NCBI RefSeq assembly: GCF_014195535.1
Contig: NZ_JACIBY010000002.1
Coordinates: 62,001-126,000, forward strand
Length of the DNA: 64,000 bases
Source: Runella defluvii
GTDB lineage: Bacteria > Bacteroidota > Bacteroidia > Cytophagales > Spirosomataceae
Direction: 5' to 3'
Part shown: positions 52,348 to 61,600 of the stretch, piece by piece
Layout of the letters: each line of letters opens with the position of its first letter
How positions within the stretch are numbered: position 1 is the first letter of the stretch
Made by a program: the position numbers and the translations under genes
The notes under the pieces: model-generated
Told to the model about the DNA's origin: nothing
The model's database searches: none
Seen by the model: the letters and a program-made list of their open reading frames with translations, nothing else

Positions 52348-52842
52348 ATGAAACCAGTAAAAGCTACATCTGAAATTTTAGCCTTTAAAGCACTCAACCG
52401 AGACATTGACAAGACTTGGGTTGATTGGGCAGTTGATATGCTTATGGTTGGTTTCGACACCGAAAATTTGACAATTCTTGCGGGCGAAAGTGAGCCTTTT
52501 AATCAATTCCAAATGCAAGAGCTTACAGACAAAGTTTTGGCGGAGTTGCAACTTGACTCTTCGGACAAAGACCAAACTATAAAAAACTATACGAGTTATT
52601 TAATTGACAAGTCCTTTGAAGGACAACTCGACAATTTCAACGTACTTGGTATACTGAAAGACATATGTATTGAACTTGGCTATAAAAAATATTTGTATGA
52701 TTTCTATTCCCTTTATTTCGCTAAAGACGACTTATCCTATTCAGAAAATCAATGGTATTGGGAAGGAGCGACAAGAGAGAATATTGACAAGGTAATATCG
52801 GACTATTTTAGAAATTGGAAAACTAATTGCATGGCAGATTAA
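52348..52842 (+). CDS. Unknown AT-rich gene (164 aa)
   Basis: 164 residues from the ATG at 52348; the frame runs back to 52276, but its first 24 codons lie in a palindromic intergenic stretch. All-helical, with acidic/aromatic C-terminus (YWEGATRENIDKVISDYFRNW). Looks like an immunity- or TA-type accessory protein, unrecognised. Flanked upstream by a palindromic region with GCTTTGTG (52224-52231) and CACAAAGC (52297-52304). Confidence 0.6.
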   Translation: MKPVKATSEILAFKALNRDIDKTWVDWAVDMLMVGFDTENLTILAGESEPFNQFQMQELTDKVLAELQLDSSDKDQTIKNYTSYLIDKSFEGQLDNFNVLGILKDICIELGYKKYLYDFYSLYFAKDDLSYSENQWYWEGATRENIDKVISDYFRNWKTNCMAD

Positions 52843-52866
52843 ATAACAACGACCACATCACCGTTC

Positions 52867-52980
52867 GATGGTACAAGCGTCCCCGCTCGTATCCCTTATT
52901 TACAGGCTTCTAGCCTTGCTATTACCAAACTAGGCTAGAAGCCTTGGAATAGTCAGCACAAGCGAAACGCTCGCGCTATC
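52867..52980. repeat. 115-bp palindromic element, copy 4
   Basis: GATGGTACAAGCG (left) and CGCTCGCGCTATC (right), centre TTACAGGCTTCTAGCCT / AGGCTAGAAGCCT. Direct orientation to copy 3, 1.2 kb apart. Confidence 0.8.
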
Positions 52981-53252
52981 GACAGTTTACTCATTGAATC
53001 ACAAATTTAAAAGTTGAATCCTAGTTCAAGTCCAACTTTTTAGCGGGCTAGATTTTTACCGTATAGCACTTCGCCAATCAAACCCAAACCGCAATTTAAG
53101 TTCGGCAAAATCTTTCGTTCATACATAAGACGAGCGTAAATCAATGTTCCAAATTATGCAATAGGGGAAAAATTAACCCCTATCTGAATCGCAATTCCGT
53201 ACTTGTGAGGAGCGTACATAAGTCTCAAATTTGCATAAAATAATTTCAGCAA
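52981..53252. other. Intergenic region upstream of SDR, with two hairpins
   Basis: AAAAGTTG (53009-53016) / CAACTTTT (53033-53040) ends in T and may be a terminator. ATAGGGG (53161-53167) / CCCCTAT (53177-53183) is a perfect 7-bp inverted repeat, 70 bp before the SDR start, possibly an operator. No gene seen. Confidence 0.45.
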
Positions 53253-54047
53253 ATGGAACAACAATTTGATTTCAACAATGAGTTATCGGGCAAGATTGCC
53301 TTAGTAACAGGTGGTACAAAAGGAGCAGGTAGAGCGATTGCAGAAAGGCTTTTGCAAGCTGGGGCAACAGTTATCATTACTGCACGAAACGCACCAGAAA
53401 AAGAAAACAGCAATCTGCATTTCATTCCTTCCGATTTAAGCAAGGCAGAAGATGCACAAAAAGTTGTCAGTGAGGTCTTATCGACTTATGGTAGGCTCGA
53501 TATTCTTGTAAACAACCTTGGCTCTTCAGTAACTCCTGCTGGTGGTTATGCTGTATTAACTGATAAAGATTGGGAATCAACCCTACAAGCTAATTTGCTT
53601 GCTCCTGTTCGACTGGATAGAGGATTTTTACCACAAATGATACATCAGAAAAGTGGCGTTATTATTCACATAGCTTCCATTCAAGGTAAACTACCGCTAT
53701 ATGATTCCACATTGCCGTATGCAGCTGCAAAAGCAGGCTTGATAAATTATAGCAAAAGTTTATCAAATGAAGTTACCCCCAAAGGAGTTCGTGTCCTAAC
53801 TGTTTCGCCAGGATGGATAAATACAACAGCATCGAAAGCTTGGTTGGGCGAAATCGCAAGAAATGCAAATAGTACTGTAGAAGAAGCTCAGCAAAATGTC
53901 ATGGACGCATTGGGTGGAATACCTTTTGGAAGGCCTGCCGAACCGAACGAAGTAGCAGAATTCGTTGGCTTTTTGGTTTCACCAAGGGCTAATTATTTAA
54001 CAGGGACAAATTTTGTAATAGATGGTGGCACAGTGCCAACAATTTAA
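53253..54047 (+). CDS. SDR family oxidoreductase
   Basis: 264 residues. TGGTKGAGRAIAERL nucleotide loop, NNLGSSVTPAGG (here L replaces the usual A of NNAG), catalytic Ser in IHIASIQGKLPL and Y-x3-K in YAAAKAGLINY. FabG-like family without a defined substrate. The next gene begins 19 bp after its stop, suggesting one transcript. Confidence 0.88.
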   Translation: MEQQFDFNNELSGKIALVTGGTKGAGRAIAERLLQAGATVIITARNAPEKENSNLHFIPSDLSKAEDAQKVVSEVLSTYGRLDILVNNLGSSVTPAGGYAVLTDKDWESTLQANLLAPVRLDRGFLPQMIHQKSGVIIHIASIQGKLPLYDSTLPYAAAKAGLINYSKSLSNEVTPKGVRVLTVSPGWINTTASKAWLGEIARNANSTVEEAQQNVMDALGGIPFGRPAEPNEVAEFVGFLVSPRANYLTGTNFVIDGGTVPTI

Positions 54048-54066
54048 TAATCTTAAAACATTAAAC

Positions 54067-54381
54067 ATGAACTTACCGAAAGTAGTAGCAGAATTAGTAA
54101 AAACACAAAACAACTTTGATAGCGCTGCTTATGCAAAGTGTTTTACAGAAACAGCCGTAGTTTTTGATGAGGGCAAAACGCACAACGGAAGAAAAGAAAT
54201 AGAAAATTGGATAGAAAAAGCCAATAAACACTACCAAGCAACGATGAAACCTCTTGAATATTCAGAAATCGAACATACATTGAAAACAGAAGTATCAGGA
54301 ACTTTTCCTGGCAGTCCGATTACAATGACGTATCATTATGAATTTGAGGATGGATTAATTCAATCGTTGAAAATCGTGTAA
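54067..54381 (+). CDS. SnoaL-like / NTF2-fold protein
   Basis: 104 residues from the ATG at 54067. Cone-shaped NTF2/SnoaL pattern: LVKTQNNFDSAAYAKCFTETAVVFDEGKTHNGRKEIENWIEKA and a closing strand set (SGTFPGSPITMTYHYEFEDGLIQSLKIV). SnoaL-like proteins bind or isomerise small hydrophobic molecules. Paired with the SDR gene; the pair often sits together in Bacteroidota. Confidence 0.8.
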   Translation: MNLPKVVAELVKTQNNFDSAAYAKCFTETAVVFDEGKTHNGRKEIENWIEKANKHYQATMKPLEYSEIEHTLKTEVSGTFPGSPITMTYHYEFEDGLIQSLKIV

Positions 54382-54449
54382 ACCATTGTGGCAGCCGCTA
54401 ACACACATTTTCGCCCCGACGGCACATCAGGGCGATGAGCTAAAACAAA

Positions 54450-54477
54450 AATCGGTACTAGGCTTCTAGTACCGATT
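54450..54477 (-). terminator. Terminator of the secreted-protein gene series
   Basis: AATCGGTACTAG (54450-54461) / CTAGTACCGATT (54466-54477), perfect 12-bp stem, loop GCTT. On the minus strand it is followed by TTTTGTTTTA. Located 26 bp after the stop of the last gene of the minus-strand series. Confidence 0.8.
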
Positions 54478-54503
54478 CGCATTATTTACAACAAATTTAA
54501 AAG

Positions 54504-55493
54504 TTATCGTACAATCGTAAACGCTTTGCGGTACAGCTGCCCGTCGGCCAACTTAATGATGTAAAAGTAGGTACCATCGGGGACTTCTTTGCCCGTATCA
54601 GTACTTTTCCCTTGCCAATCGTTGCGGTAATCGGCGTTGCTATATACCACTCCTCCGTAACGATTATATACTTCCAAACTTAGCTTAATACCACGTTTGT
54701 TGGTAATCACAAACTTGTCGTTGATGCCGTCGGAGTTGGGTGAAAACCCTTCGGGAATCACCAAATCAGGCTCGTCGGTAGGCGTCACAACGCGGTCGGG
54801 TACGTTGGCTGTGGGGTCGGTTGTTGAGGAGTTGGGAGGCGTTGTTGTTGTCGTGCCACCTCCTGCGATGTTATTGTTGTTTGGCGGCGTAGTCGTTGTC
54901 ACGTTTGGGCACGCTTCTGACAAGGCTGCCAACGAGCCGTTGGAGAACTGCCCTGCACTTACTTCCTTCAAGTCATAGCCACTGGTTGTCGTCAACACCT
55001 GCGACAAACCTGATTTGGGAAAGGTTTGAGGCGTGTACCACGTCAATTGTGAAGTAGAAGCGGTGGTGGTGTTAACAATATCAAACTGAATGGTGGCAAT
55101 CGTGGTCCAATCCGTCGTCAAGCGTTGGGGACTTTTTCCCGTACCTGTGTAAAACAAATTCAACGAAACCAAGCCTTTGCTCTGGCCTTCGGTCGAGCCG
55201 TTGAGGTTTTGGGGGCCGTATTCTTGGCCATTGTCGGCTTCGCTACTGAATCGGTATTGTTTTTTTAGCACGGGGTTTTTGAGGATACGGTTATCGTAGC
55301 TAAAACGAAAGTTGGCATCTCCCATGTTAAAATTATCGTTCATTGACACCGCGCGAACATCAACATCCACTTGGGCAATTTTGGCGTTACAGTCGATTTT
55401 ACTTACTCTAAGGCGGGCATTGAACATGGTTTGGGCGTTTCCTTGACTCCACAGCCCGACGAAGAGAAGGAATAATAAGGTTATTTTTTTCAT
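54504..55493 (-). CDS. Secreted protein with gliding-motility-associated C-terminal domain (T9SS type B)
   Basis: 329 residues from ATG 55493; signal peptide 1-20 (ending GNAQT). A cohesin-like or Ig-like N-terminal region (25-190) has VRAVSMNDNFNMGDANFRFSYDNRIL, then a Thr/Asn-rich linker (TTTTPPNN, about 195-235), and at the end the CHU_C/type B sorting domain (VIPEGFSPNSDGINDKFVI to the C-terminus KAFTIVR). That domain directs export through the type IX secretion system and surface attachment via SprF/PorP-type partners. Last gene of the minus-strand operon. Confidence 0.92.
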   Translation of the reverse strand: MKKITLLFLLFVGLWSQGNAQTMFNARLRVSKIDCNAKIAQVDVDVRAVSMNDNFNMGDANFRFSYDNRILKNPVLKKQYRFSSEADNGQEYGPQNLNGSTEGQSKGLVSLNLFYTGTGKSPQRLTTDWTTIATIQFDIVNTTTASTSQLTWYTPQTFPKSGLSQVLTTTSGYDLKEVSAGQFSNGSLAALSEACPNVTTTTPPNNNNIAGGGTTTTTPPNSSTTDPTANVPDRVVTPTDEPDLVIPEGFSPNSDGINDKFVITNKRGIKLSLEVYNRYGGVVYSNADYRNDWQGKSTDTGKEVPDGTYFYIIKLADGQLYRKAFTIVR

Positions 55494-55562
55494 GATTCCA
55501 GTCGTTTTACGGAGAAACAACACGTTCGCCCCACCAAAGCAGGGCGAACGCATTTTTCTGAA

Positions 55563-58500
55563 TTAGTGAGGAGTACGAGAATAACGTCCGTTGTTTTTCT
55601 TCCAAAGTACACTGTCAGAGAAGTTCACATCGGCATCCATGTTGTAGTCTCCTTTTTTGTACTGGTCAAAAATACCACTTTCGAGTTTCCACCTGTTCGA
55701 GTCGTTGAAGTTGATGTCAAAGTTTTCAAAGAAATCATCTTTGTTGCCATCAGCCGCGTACATCAGCCACTTGTTGGTGGTGGCGTCTTTGATTTGTCCA
55801 AACGACGGCGGGTCGGTTGTCACGTAGCTATCTTGTTGGGTAAAATCAAAAGAAATTTTACCCGCTACAATAGGCACTTTTGTGGGAGACATTACCCCGA
55901 GGTGATTACGGTGTTCGACCACCACAAACAAGGCCGACGCTGTCGTGTTTATTGTATAACATGGTTGAATAAAGGTAATCGTACCGTCGTCATGCAACAG
56001 CCCCGCTCCTTTCCAAACATTACTTACACTCACAGAATCAGTCCGTAACGACACCAATACCCAGTCAACTACTGTATTTGGATAAATAAACCCACTGGCG
56101 TGTCCTTCGGTTCCTGTATAGTTCCAAGGCACATCGTTATACGGTTGTCCTTTTGGCGTTGCCACCGCAAAATCGCCGATTGGCGTTTGGCCAGGTAGCA
56201 ATCCACGTTGGTTGAGCGTCGTTTCCATCTTACTTGTACTTGGGTTAAAAGGGCCTTCAAGAAGTACCTTCAACTCCATTGTCAAACAAGCTGGGGGGAA
56301 GTTGGACGGAATAATCGTCACGGGAACTTCTACCGTTACGCACAAATTACCCTGGTCGCAAATCGTTAAACAAACCTTGTCATTTCCCGTTTGGCCTGCC
56401 TGAGGCGTGTATGTCAAACATACCTCGTGGCTACTGTTGTTGACCGACAAACCTGACACGCTACCTTTCAAAGGTACATTACACTGCGTTACGGTGTGCG
56501 TGTCGCCGCCGTTAGGGTCACTAATCGGCCCACATATCGACACAGGGACGCCCTCCTTCGTCACGATTGGCGGTAAAGACACAATCGGTGCCTGAGGAAT
56601 AGTAGGTACCTGAACCCGTGGATACACCGTAATTGGAATACTCACCGTGTCACACAAGGACGGACTGCCATTGTCGCACACAATCACACAAACTGAATCC
56701 CGTCCAAAATAACCCGATGAAGGCGTATAAGTGATGCACAACTGCCCACCGACGGTGGTTATTGGATTCGCCGTACCGTGTTTGGGTGCACCGCAGACGA
56801 TGAAGCTATTGGTTCCCAATCCATTCGGGTCCAATATCGGCATACACGTCGTTGTTGTACTGTCCTGTACCGTGATAATGGGCGTCACTACCACCACTGG
56901 AGGCTGGTTCGTTGGTGAAGTCGGTATCTCGGGCACAATCGTGATAGGAACTCGGACGGTATCACACAAGCCGCCCTGATCACACACAACCAAACATACA
57001 TTATCCACTCCCGTTTGGCCTACATTAGGCGTGTAAGTAATACAGAGTTTCCCCGTCTGATTGTTTACCGTCTGAACCGTCGTCCCTTTGCTGGCTGCGC
57101 CACATACCGTTACTGTATGTGTGTCTCCAACGTTCGGGTCGTTGATTTCCCCGCACACCGTCTTGGCTACCCCTGGCTTCGTTACAATAGGCGGAACTAC
57201 AACAACGGGTGGGTAGTTAGCTGGTGGGAAGTTTGACGGAATAATCGTCACGGGGACTTCTACGGTCACGCACAAATTACCTTGGTCGCAAATCGTTAAA
57301 CAAACCTTGTCATTCCCAGTTTGGCCTGCCTGAGGCGTGTATGTCAAACATACCTCGTGGCTACTGTTGTTGACCGACAAACCTGATACGCTGCCTTTCA
57401 AGGGTACATTACACTGCGTTACGGTGTGCGTGTCGCCGCCGTTAGGGTCGCTAATCGGCCCACATATCGACACAGGTACACCTTCCTTCGTCACGATTGG
57501 CGGTAAGGACACAATCGGTGCTTGGGGGATGGTGGGTACCTGAACCCGTGGATACACCGTAATTGGAATACTCACCGTGTCACACAGAGACGGACTGCCA
57601 TTGTCGCACACAATCACACAAATAGAATCACGTCCAAAATAACCCGATGAAGGCGTATAAGTGATACACAACTGCCCACCGACGGTGGTTATTGGGTTCG
57701 CCGTACCGTGTTTGGGTGCACCGCAAACGATGAAGCTATTGGTTCCCAATCCATTCGGGTCCAATATCGGCATACACGTCGTCGTTGTGCTGTCTTGTAC
57801 CGTGATAATGGGCGTCACTACCACCACAGGAGGCTGATTCGTTGGTGAAGTCGGTATCTCGGGCACAATCGTGATGGGAACTCGGACGGTATCACACAAG
57901 CCGCCCTGATCACACACAACCAAACATACATTATCCACTCCCGTTTGGCCTACATTAGGCGTGTAAGTAATACAGAGTTTCCCCGTCTGATTGTTCACCG
58001 TCTGAACAGTCGTCCCTTTGCTGGCTGCGCCACATACAGTTACCGTATGCGTGTCTCCAACATTCGGGTCGTTGATTTCCCCGCAGACCGTCTTGGGTAC
58101 CCCTGGCTTCGTTACAATGGGCGGAACTACAACAACAGGTGGGTAGTTTATCACGCAACTGGTGCTCGCCACCACAATCACACTTGCACTACTAAAACAT
58201 AAAGCCACGGGATCATAAAAAGCTACGTAAAACGTACCTGCCCCTGCAGTAGTTACGGCGCTAGCCGTCAACCTATTGACACTACTTGCTGGAAGCGCGC
58301 TGTGGAAGGTAACAATCGTTCCAAATGGCTTGGCCGTCGAATCTACAAATGCCCGTAAATCAACCGTTGTGATAGGGCAAGAATTTGTAGCCACCCGAAG
58401 CGGCGACGCTTGACTGTAACACGTTCCAAAATTATACACACCATAATACACCCCTGGGACTGCTACTGCCGTCTGGGTATTGGTCATTAGGTTGGCTGCT

Positions 58501-58667
58501 GAAACAGGGAAGCCATTGTGCCATTCAAAAGTAGCCCCTGCTGGCGGTGCCGCCGTGGGCTGATGGGTAGTAAGATCCACTGTTGGCGTTTGGGCATATC
58601 CTATAGATATACCCAAAAACCAAACAATGCTCATTACCCAACCTATAAAGATTCTATTGGTTCTCAT
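55563..58667 (-). CDS. Large secreted Ig-like repeat protein with dockerin-like end
   Basis: 1034 residues from the ATG at 58667 (a TTG two codons earlier is unlikely); signal peptide 1-26. N-terminal region (30-175) has repeats of strands found in other Bacteroidota adhesins, then the 310-residue block of three Ig-like/cadherin-like modules (VVVPPIVTKPGV, TVCGEINDPNVGDTHTVTVC, VTIIPSNFPP) occurs twice, a tail region, and two EF-hand-like motifs (NFDINFNDSNRW and GDYNMDADVNFSDSVLW), dockerin-like. No CHU_C. Follows the giant gene by 32 bp and precedes the CHU_C gene. Confidence 0.87.
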   Translation of the reverse strand: MRTNRIFIGWVMSIVWFLGISIGYAQTPTVDLTTHQPTAAPPAGATFEWHNGFPVSAANLMTNTQTAVAVPGVYYGVYNFGTCYSQASPLRVATNSCPITTVDLRAFVDSTAKPFGTIVTFHSALPASSVNRLTASAVTTAGAGTFYVAFYDPVALCFSSASVIVVASTSCVINYPPVVVVPPIVTKPGVPKTVCGEINDPNVGDTHTVTVCGAASKGTTVQTVNNQTGKLCITYTPNVGQTGVDNVCLVVCDQGGLCDTVRVPITIVPEIPTSPTNQPPVVVVTPIITVQDSTTTTCMPILDPNGLGTNSFIVCGAPKHGTANPITTVGGQLCITYTPSSGYFGRDSICVIVCDNGSPSLCDTVSIPITVYPRVQVPTIPQAPIVSLPPIVTKEGVPVSICGPISDPNGGDTHTVTQCNVPLKGSVSGLSVNNSSHEVCLTYTPQAGQTGNDKVCLTICDQGNLCVTVEVPVTIIPSNFPPANYPPVVVVPPIVTKPGVAKTVCGEINDPNVGDTHTVTVCGAASKGTTVQTVNNQTGKLCITYTPNVGQTGVDNVCLVVCDQGGLCDTVRVPITIVPEIPTSPTNQPPVVVVTPIITVQDSTTTTCMPILDPNGLGTNSFIVCGAPKHGTANPITTVGGQLCITYTPSSGYFGRDSVCVIVCDNGSPSLCDTVSIPITVYPRVQVPTIPQAPIVSLPPIVTKEGVPVSICGPISDPNGGDTHTVTQCNVPLKGSVSGLSVNNSSHEVCLTYTPQAGQTGNDKVCLTICDQGNLCVTVEVPVTIIPSNFPPACLTMELKVLLEGPFNPSTSKMETTLNQRGLLPGQTPIGDFAVATPKGQPYNDVPWNYTGTEGHASGFIYPNTVVDWVLVSLRTDSVSVSNVWKGAGLLHDDGTITFIQPCYTINTTASALFVVVEHRNHLGVMSPTKVPIVAGKISFDFTQQDSYVTTDPPSFGQIKDATTNKWLMYAADGNKDDFFENFDINFNDSNRWKLESGIFDQYKKGDYNMDADVNFSDSVLWKKNNGRYSRTPH
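56281..57210 (-). repeat. 930-bp internal duplication, downstream copy
   Basis: Second (protein order) copy of a 310-residue block. Aligning GTTACAATAGGCGGAACTAC at 57181 with GTTACAATGGGCGGAACTAC at 58111 gives a 930-bp period; differences are scattered single bases. Confidence 0.85.
57211..58140 (-). repeat. 930-bp internal duplication, upstream copy
   Basis: First (protein order) copy of the 310-residue block; over 95 percent identical by eye to 56281-57210. Keeps the frame, so the protein grew by one block. Confidence 0.85.
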
Positions 58668-58699
58668 ATCCAAAGTTCGTTATGTTGAGTAATGATGAT

Positions 58700-61600
58700 T
58701 TATTTCAATTGTGGTCCTACTGGCACTGCCGAACAGTTGTCAAGTGTCCAGACATCCGCAATGATCTTTTTAGGAGTAATCGTCAATAAATCAGCAGTAC
58801 ATGTTGTCAAAGAGCCAATGGTGAAGTTCAACGTACCAAGCGCTGTTCCGTCATAGCGAATAGGAATGTGCAATGTCTGAACTCCCGTATTCGTGGCACA
58901 TGCTTGTGTAACACCGTTTGCGAGTGTTATGCCCGAACCACTCACTGTCAATGGCGTAAAACATCCCGCAGTGGTCACATTGACCGTCACCACCAACGTA
59001 TGCTGACTTGGCGTACCTGCAACTGGGGCTGGATAAATAAGGGTTTTTGGGCAATCTATCGTACCTGCAGGCCCTGCGGAAGTCACTATTACGGTGTAAG
59101 TGACAGTTGTGCAAAACCCAATCGGGCTAGTACTATCACATACTTTGACACAGAAATAGTACGTACCTGGCGTAGCTGGCGCGGTGTATGAGTATGCACC
59201 TGTCGTGCTATTAATGGTCAAATTACTAGCTAGAGGTAGCGGGTTTGCTCCTACTGGTGCGGTGCAGCCAGGGTCGGAAGCGCCATTTGAATAGGTATAT
59301 GGCGGAAGTCCTCCTTGTGGTTGCAACTCAGTAGCTGCATTTCCAGTCTTGACTTCTCCCGTCACGGCCGTTTGTACTGCTGGTAAAGTCACACATGGCA
59401 ACGAAAGGGTGACCGTGACCCCAACCGCTGGCGCAGGGCTATAACAATTGTTGATGGCATCATAGCAAACAGGATAATACACGCCACCTACACCCACCGT
59501 TCCTGGCAAAAGTACTTTTGTGGAGGCCGATAAGCCCGTGTTTGTGGTATGCCATTCCAAAAGTGAACCTATTGGACATGTGCTTGTTACCAAACCTGTC
59601 AAACTTACGGTTGGCAGTGGACATATATTGGTAATTGCCGTTGCTGATAACGTAGGAGCTACCGAACCTGCCGCACAAACACAAGCGTTTATTGACACGG
59701 TCACTGAGTCGGCCCTGAAGCTAAAACAGCCCGTGTTTTTGTCGAAATACAAAGCGTAATATTTACCCGCAGTAGTTACCGCCGTTGCATTTGTCAGTGT
59801 ATCACCTGCTGAAGTTGGAATTTTTGAAGTACTCCAAACCAAATGCGTACCACTTGGTACAGTACCTGTATTTGTCAATGCATTCAAATTGACCGTTACA
59901 TTAGGACAGGTATTGGCTGCCGTTGTCGCTGTGATTACAGGAGGCAAAGAACCTGCGGCAGTAGCACCCCTCATGATTAACTTGAATACTTTGGTATTAC
60001 CAATATCTAACGAAGCCAAGTTACCTACAGTAATTCGCACTTCGTCAAAGGTTTGTGTGGTGGTAAATCCAACAATTTGACGTGATGCGCTTAATAGTTC
60101 AAGTGAAATTAAGTTTCCTCCGCTCGTTTCTCTAAGAACACCATTCAAGTAGGTCGAAACAGTCGCGGCATTTACGAGGTTTACCCCAATCAACGACGCA
60201 TTTTCAATATCAAAACCTACAAACTCACCTGCGGCATGGACTGTAGCACCATCTTTAATCGAAATCGAGCCGTTGGCTAAAACTCCTGCCGTCAGAATAA
60301 TTTCAGCAAAGTTTGCACTCGAATTATCGACCACATTCGTTGCATCATTTACAGCACAAAGCAAACAGGCGACTCCTGAAATACCCGTGCGACTCCCACT
60401 AATCACCGCAGGATACGTTGGTTGTACAAAGTCCGTTATTGTCGTACAGGTCAATGCAGGTCCAGCGCAAAACTTCTGGAATACCGCACCATAGACTCTT
60501 GTTACGCTCAAAACACCCAATAAATTGCTAATCTCAATCTTCACCTCATCAAAGGCCGCTGTTGTAACAATACCTACCAACTGCTCACCTGTGCCTGTCA
60601 ACAACGCCGAATTTAACGATAACAACGTCCCTGTGCTCGACGTCTCTTGCAACGTCCCGTTCAAGTATGTCTTTATCGTAATGCCTGACAATAAATTCGC
60701 CCCAATCAAACCTGGGTTTGAAATGTTAAACCCTGCAAATGTTCCTGCTGGATAATCTGTCAATTGGTCTTTAACGGCCAATGAACCTACACTACCCGCC
60801 GACACCGCCATCGTGATGGTCGCATAATCCGTCGTGCTTGCGCTTATCGCATTCGCAGCGTCAGTCACCGAACAACCTAGACATGCAATACCTGAGATAC
60901 CTGTATTAGCTCCACTTATTGAGGTCGGATAAACAGGGTTGTTCATCGAAGTTTGAGTATTACAAACCAATGCAGGTCCAGCGCAATAACTTTGGAACAC
61001 TGCACCATAGACTCTTGTTACACTCAAAACACCTAGCAAGTTACTAATCTCAATCTTCACCTCATCAAAGGCTGCTGTTGTAACAATACCTACCAACTGC
61101 TCACCTGTGCCTGTCAACAACGCCGAATTTAACGACAACAACGTCCCTGTGCTCGACGTCTCTTGCAACGTCCCACCCAAGTATGTCTTTATCGTAATGC
61201 CTGACAATAAATTCGCTCCAATCAAACCTGGGTTTGAAATGTTAAACCCAGCAAATGTTCCTGCTGGATAATCTGTCAATTGGTCTTTAACGGCCAATGA
61301 ACCTACACTACCCGCTGACACTGCCATCGTGATGGTCGCATAATCCGTCGTGCTTGAGCTTATCGCATTAGCCGCGTCAGTCACCGAACAACCTAGACAC
61401 GCAATACCTGAGATGCCTGTATTAGCTCCACTTATTGAAGTCGGATAAACGGGATTGTTCATCGAAGTTTGAGTGTTACAAACCAATGCAGGTCCAGCGC
61501 AATAACGCTGGAATACCGCACCATACACCCTTGTTACACTCAAAACACCTAGCAAGTTACTAATCTCAATCTTCACCTCATCAAAGGCCGCTGTTGTAAC

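Noticed and set aside
46220-54400. The accessory zone as a prophage or integrative element
   Set aside because: No integrase, phage structural or conjugation genes; only small repeats, regulators and unknown genes are seen.
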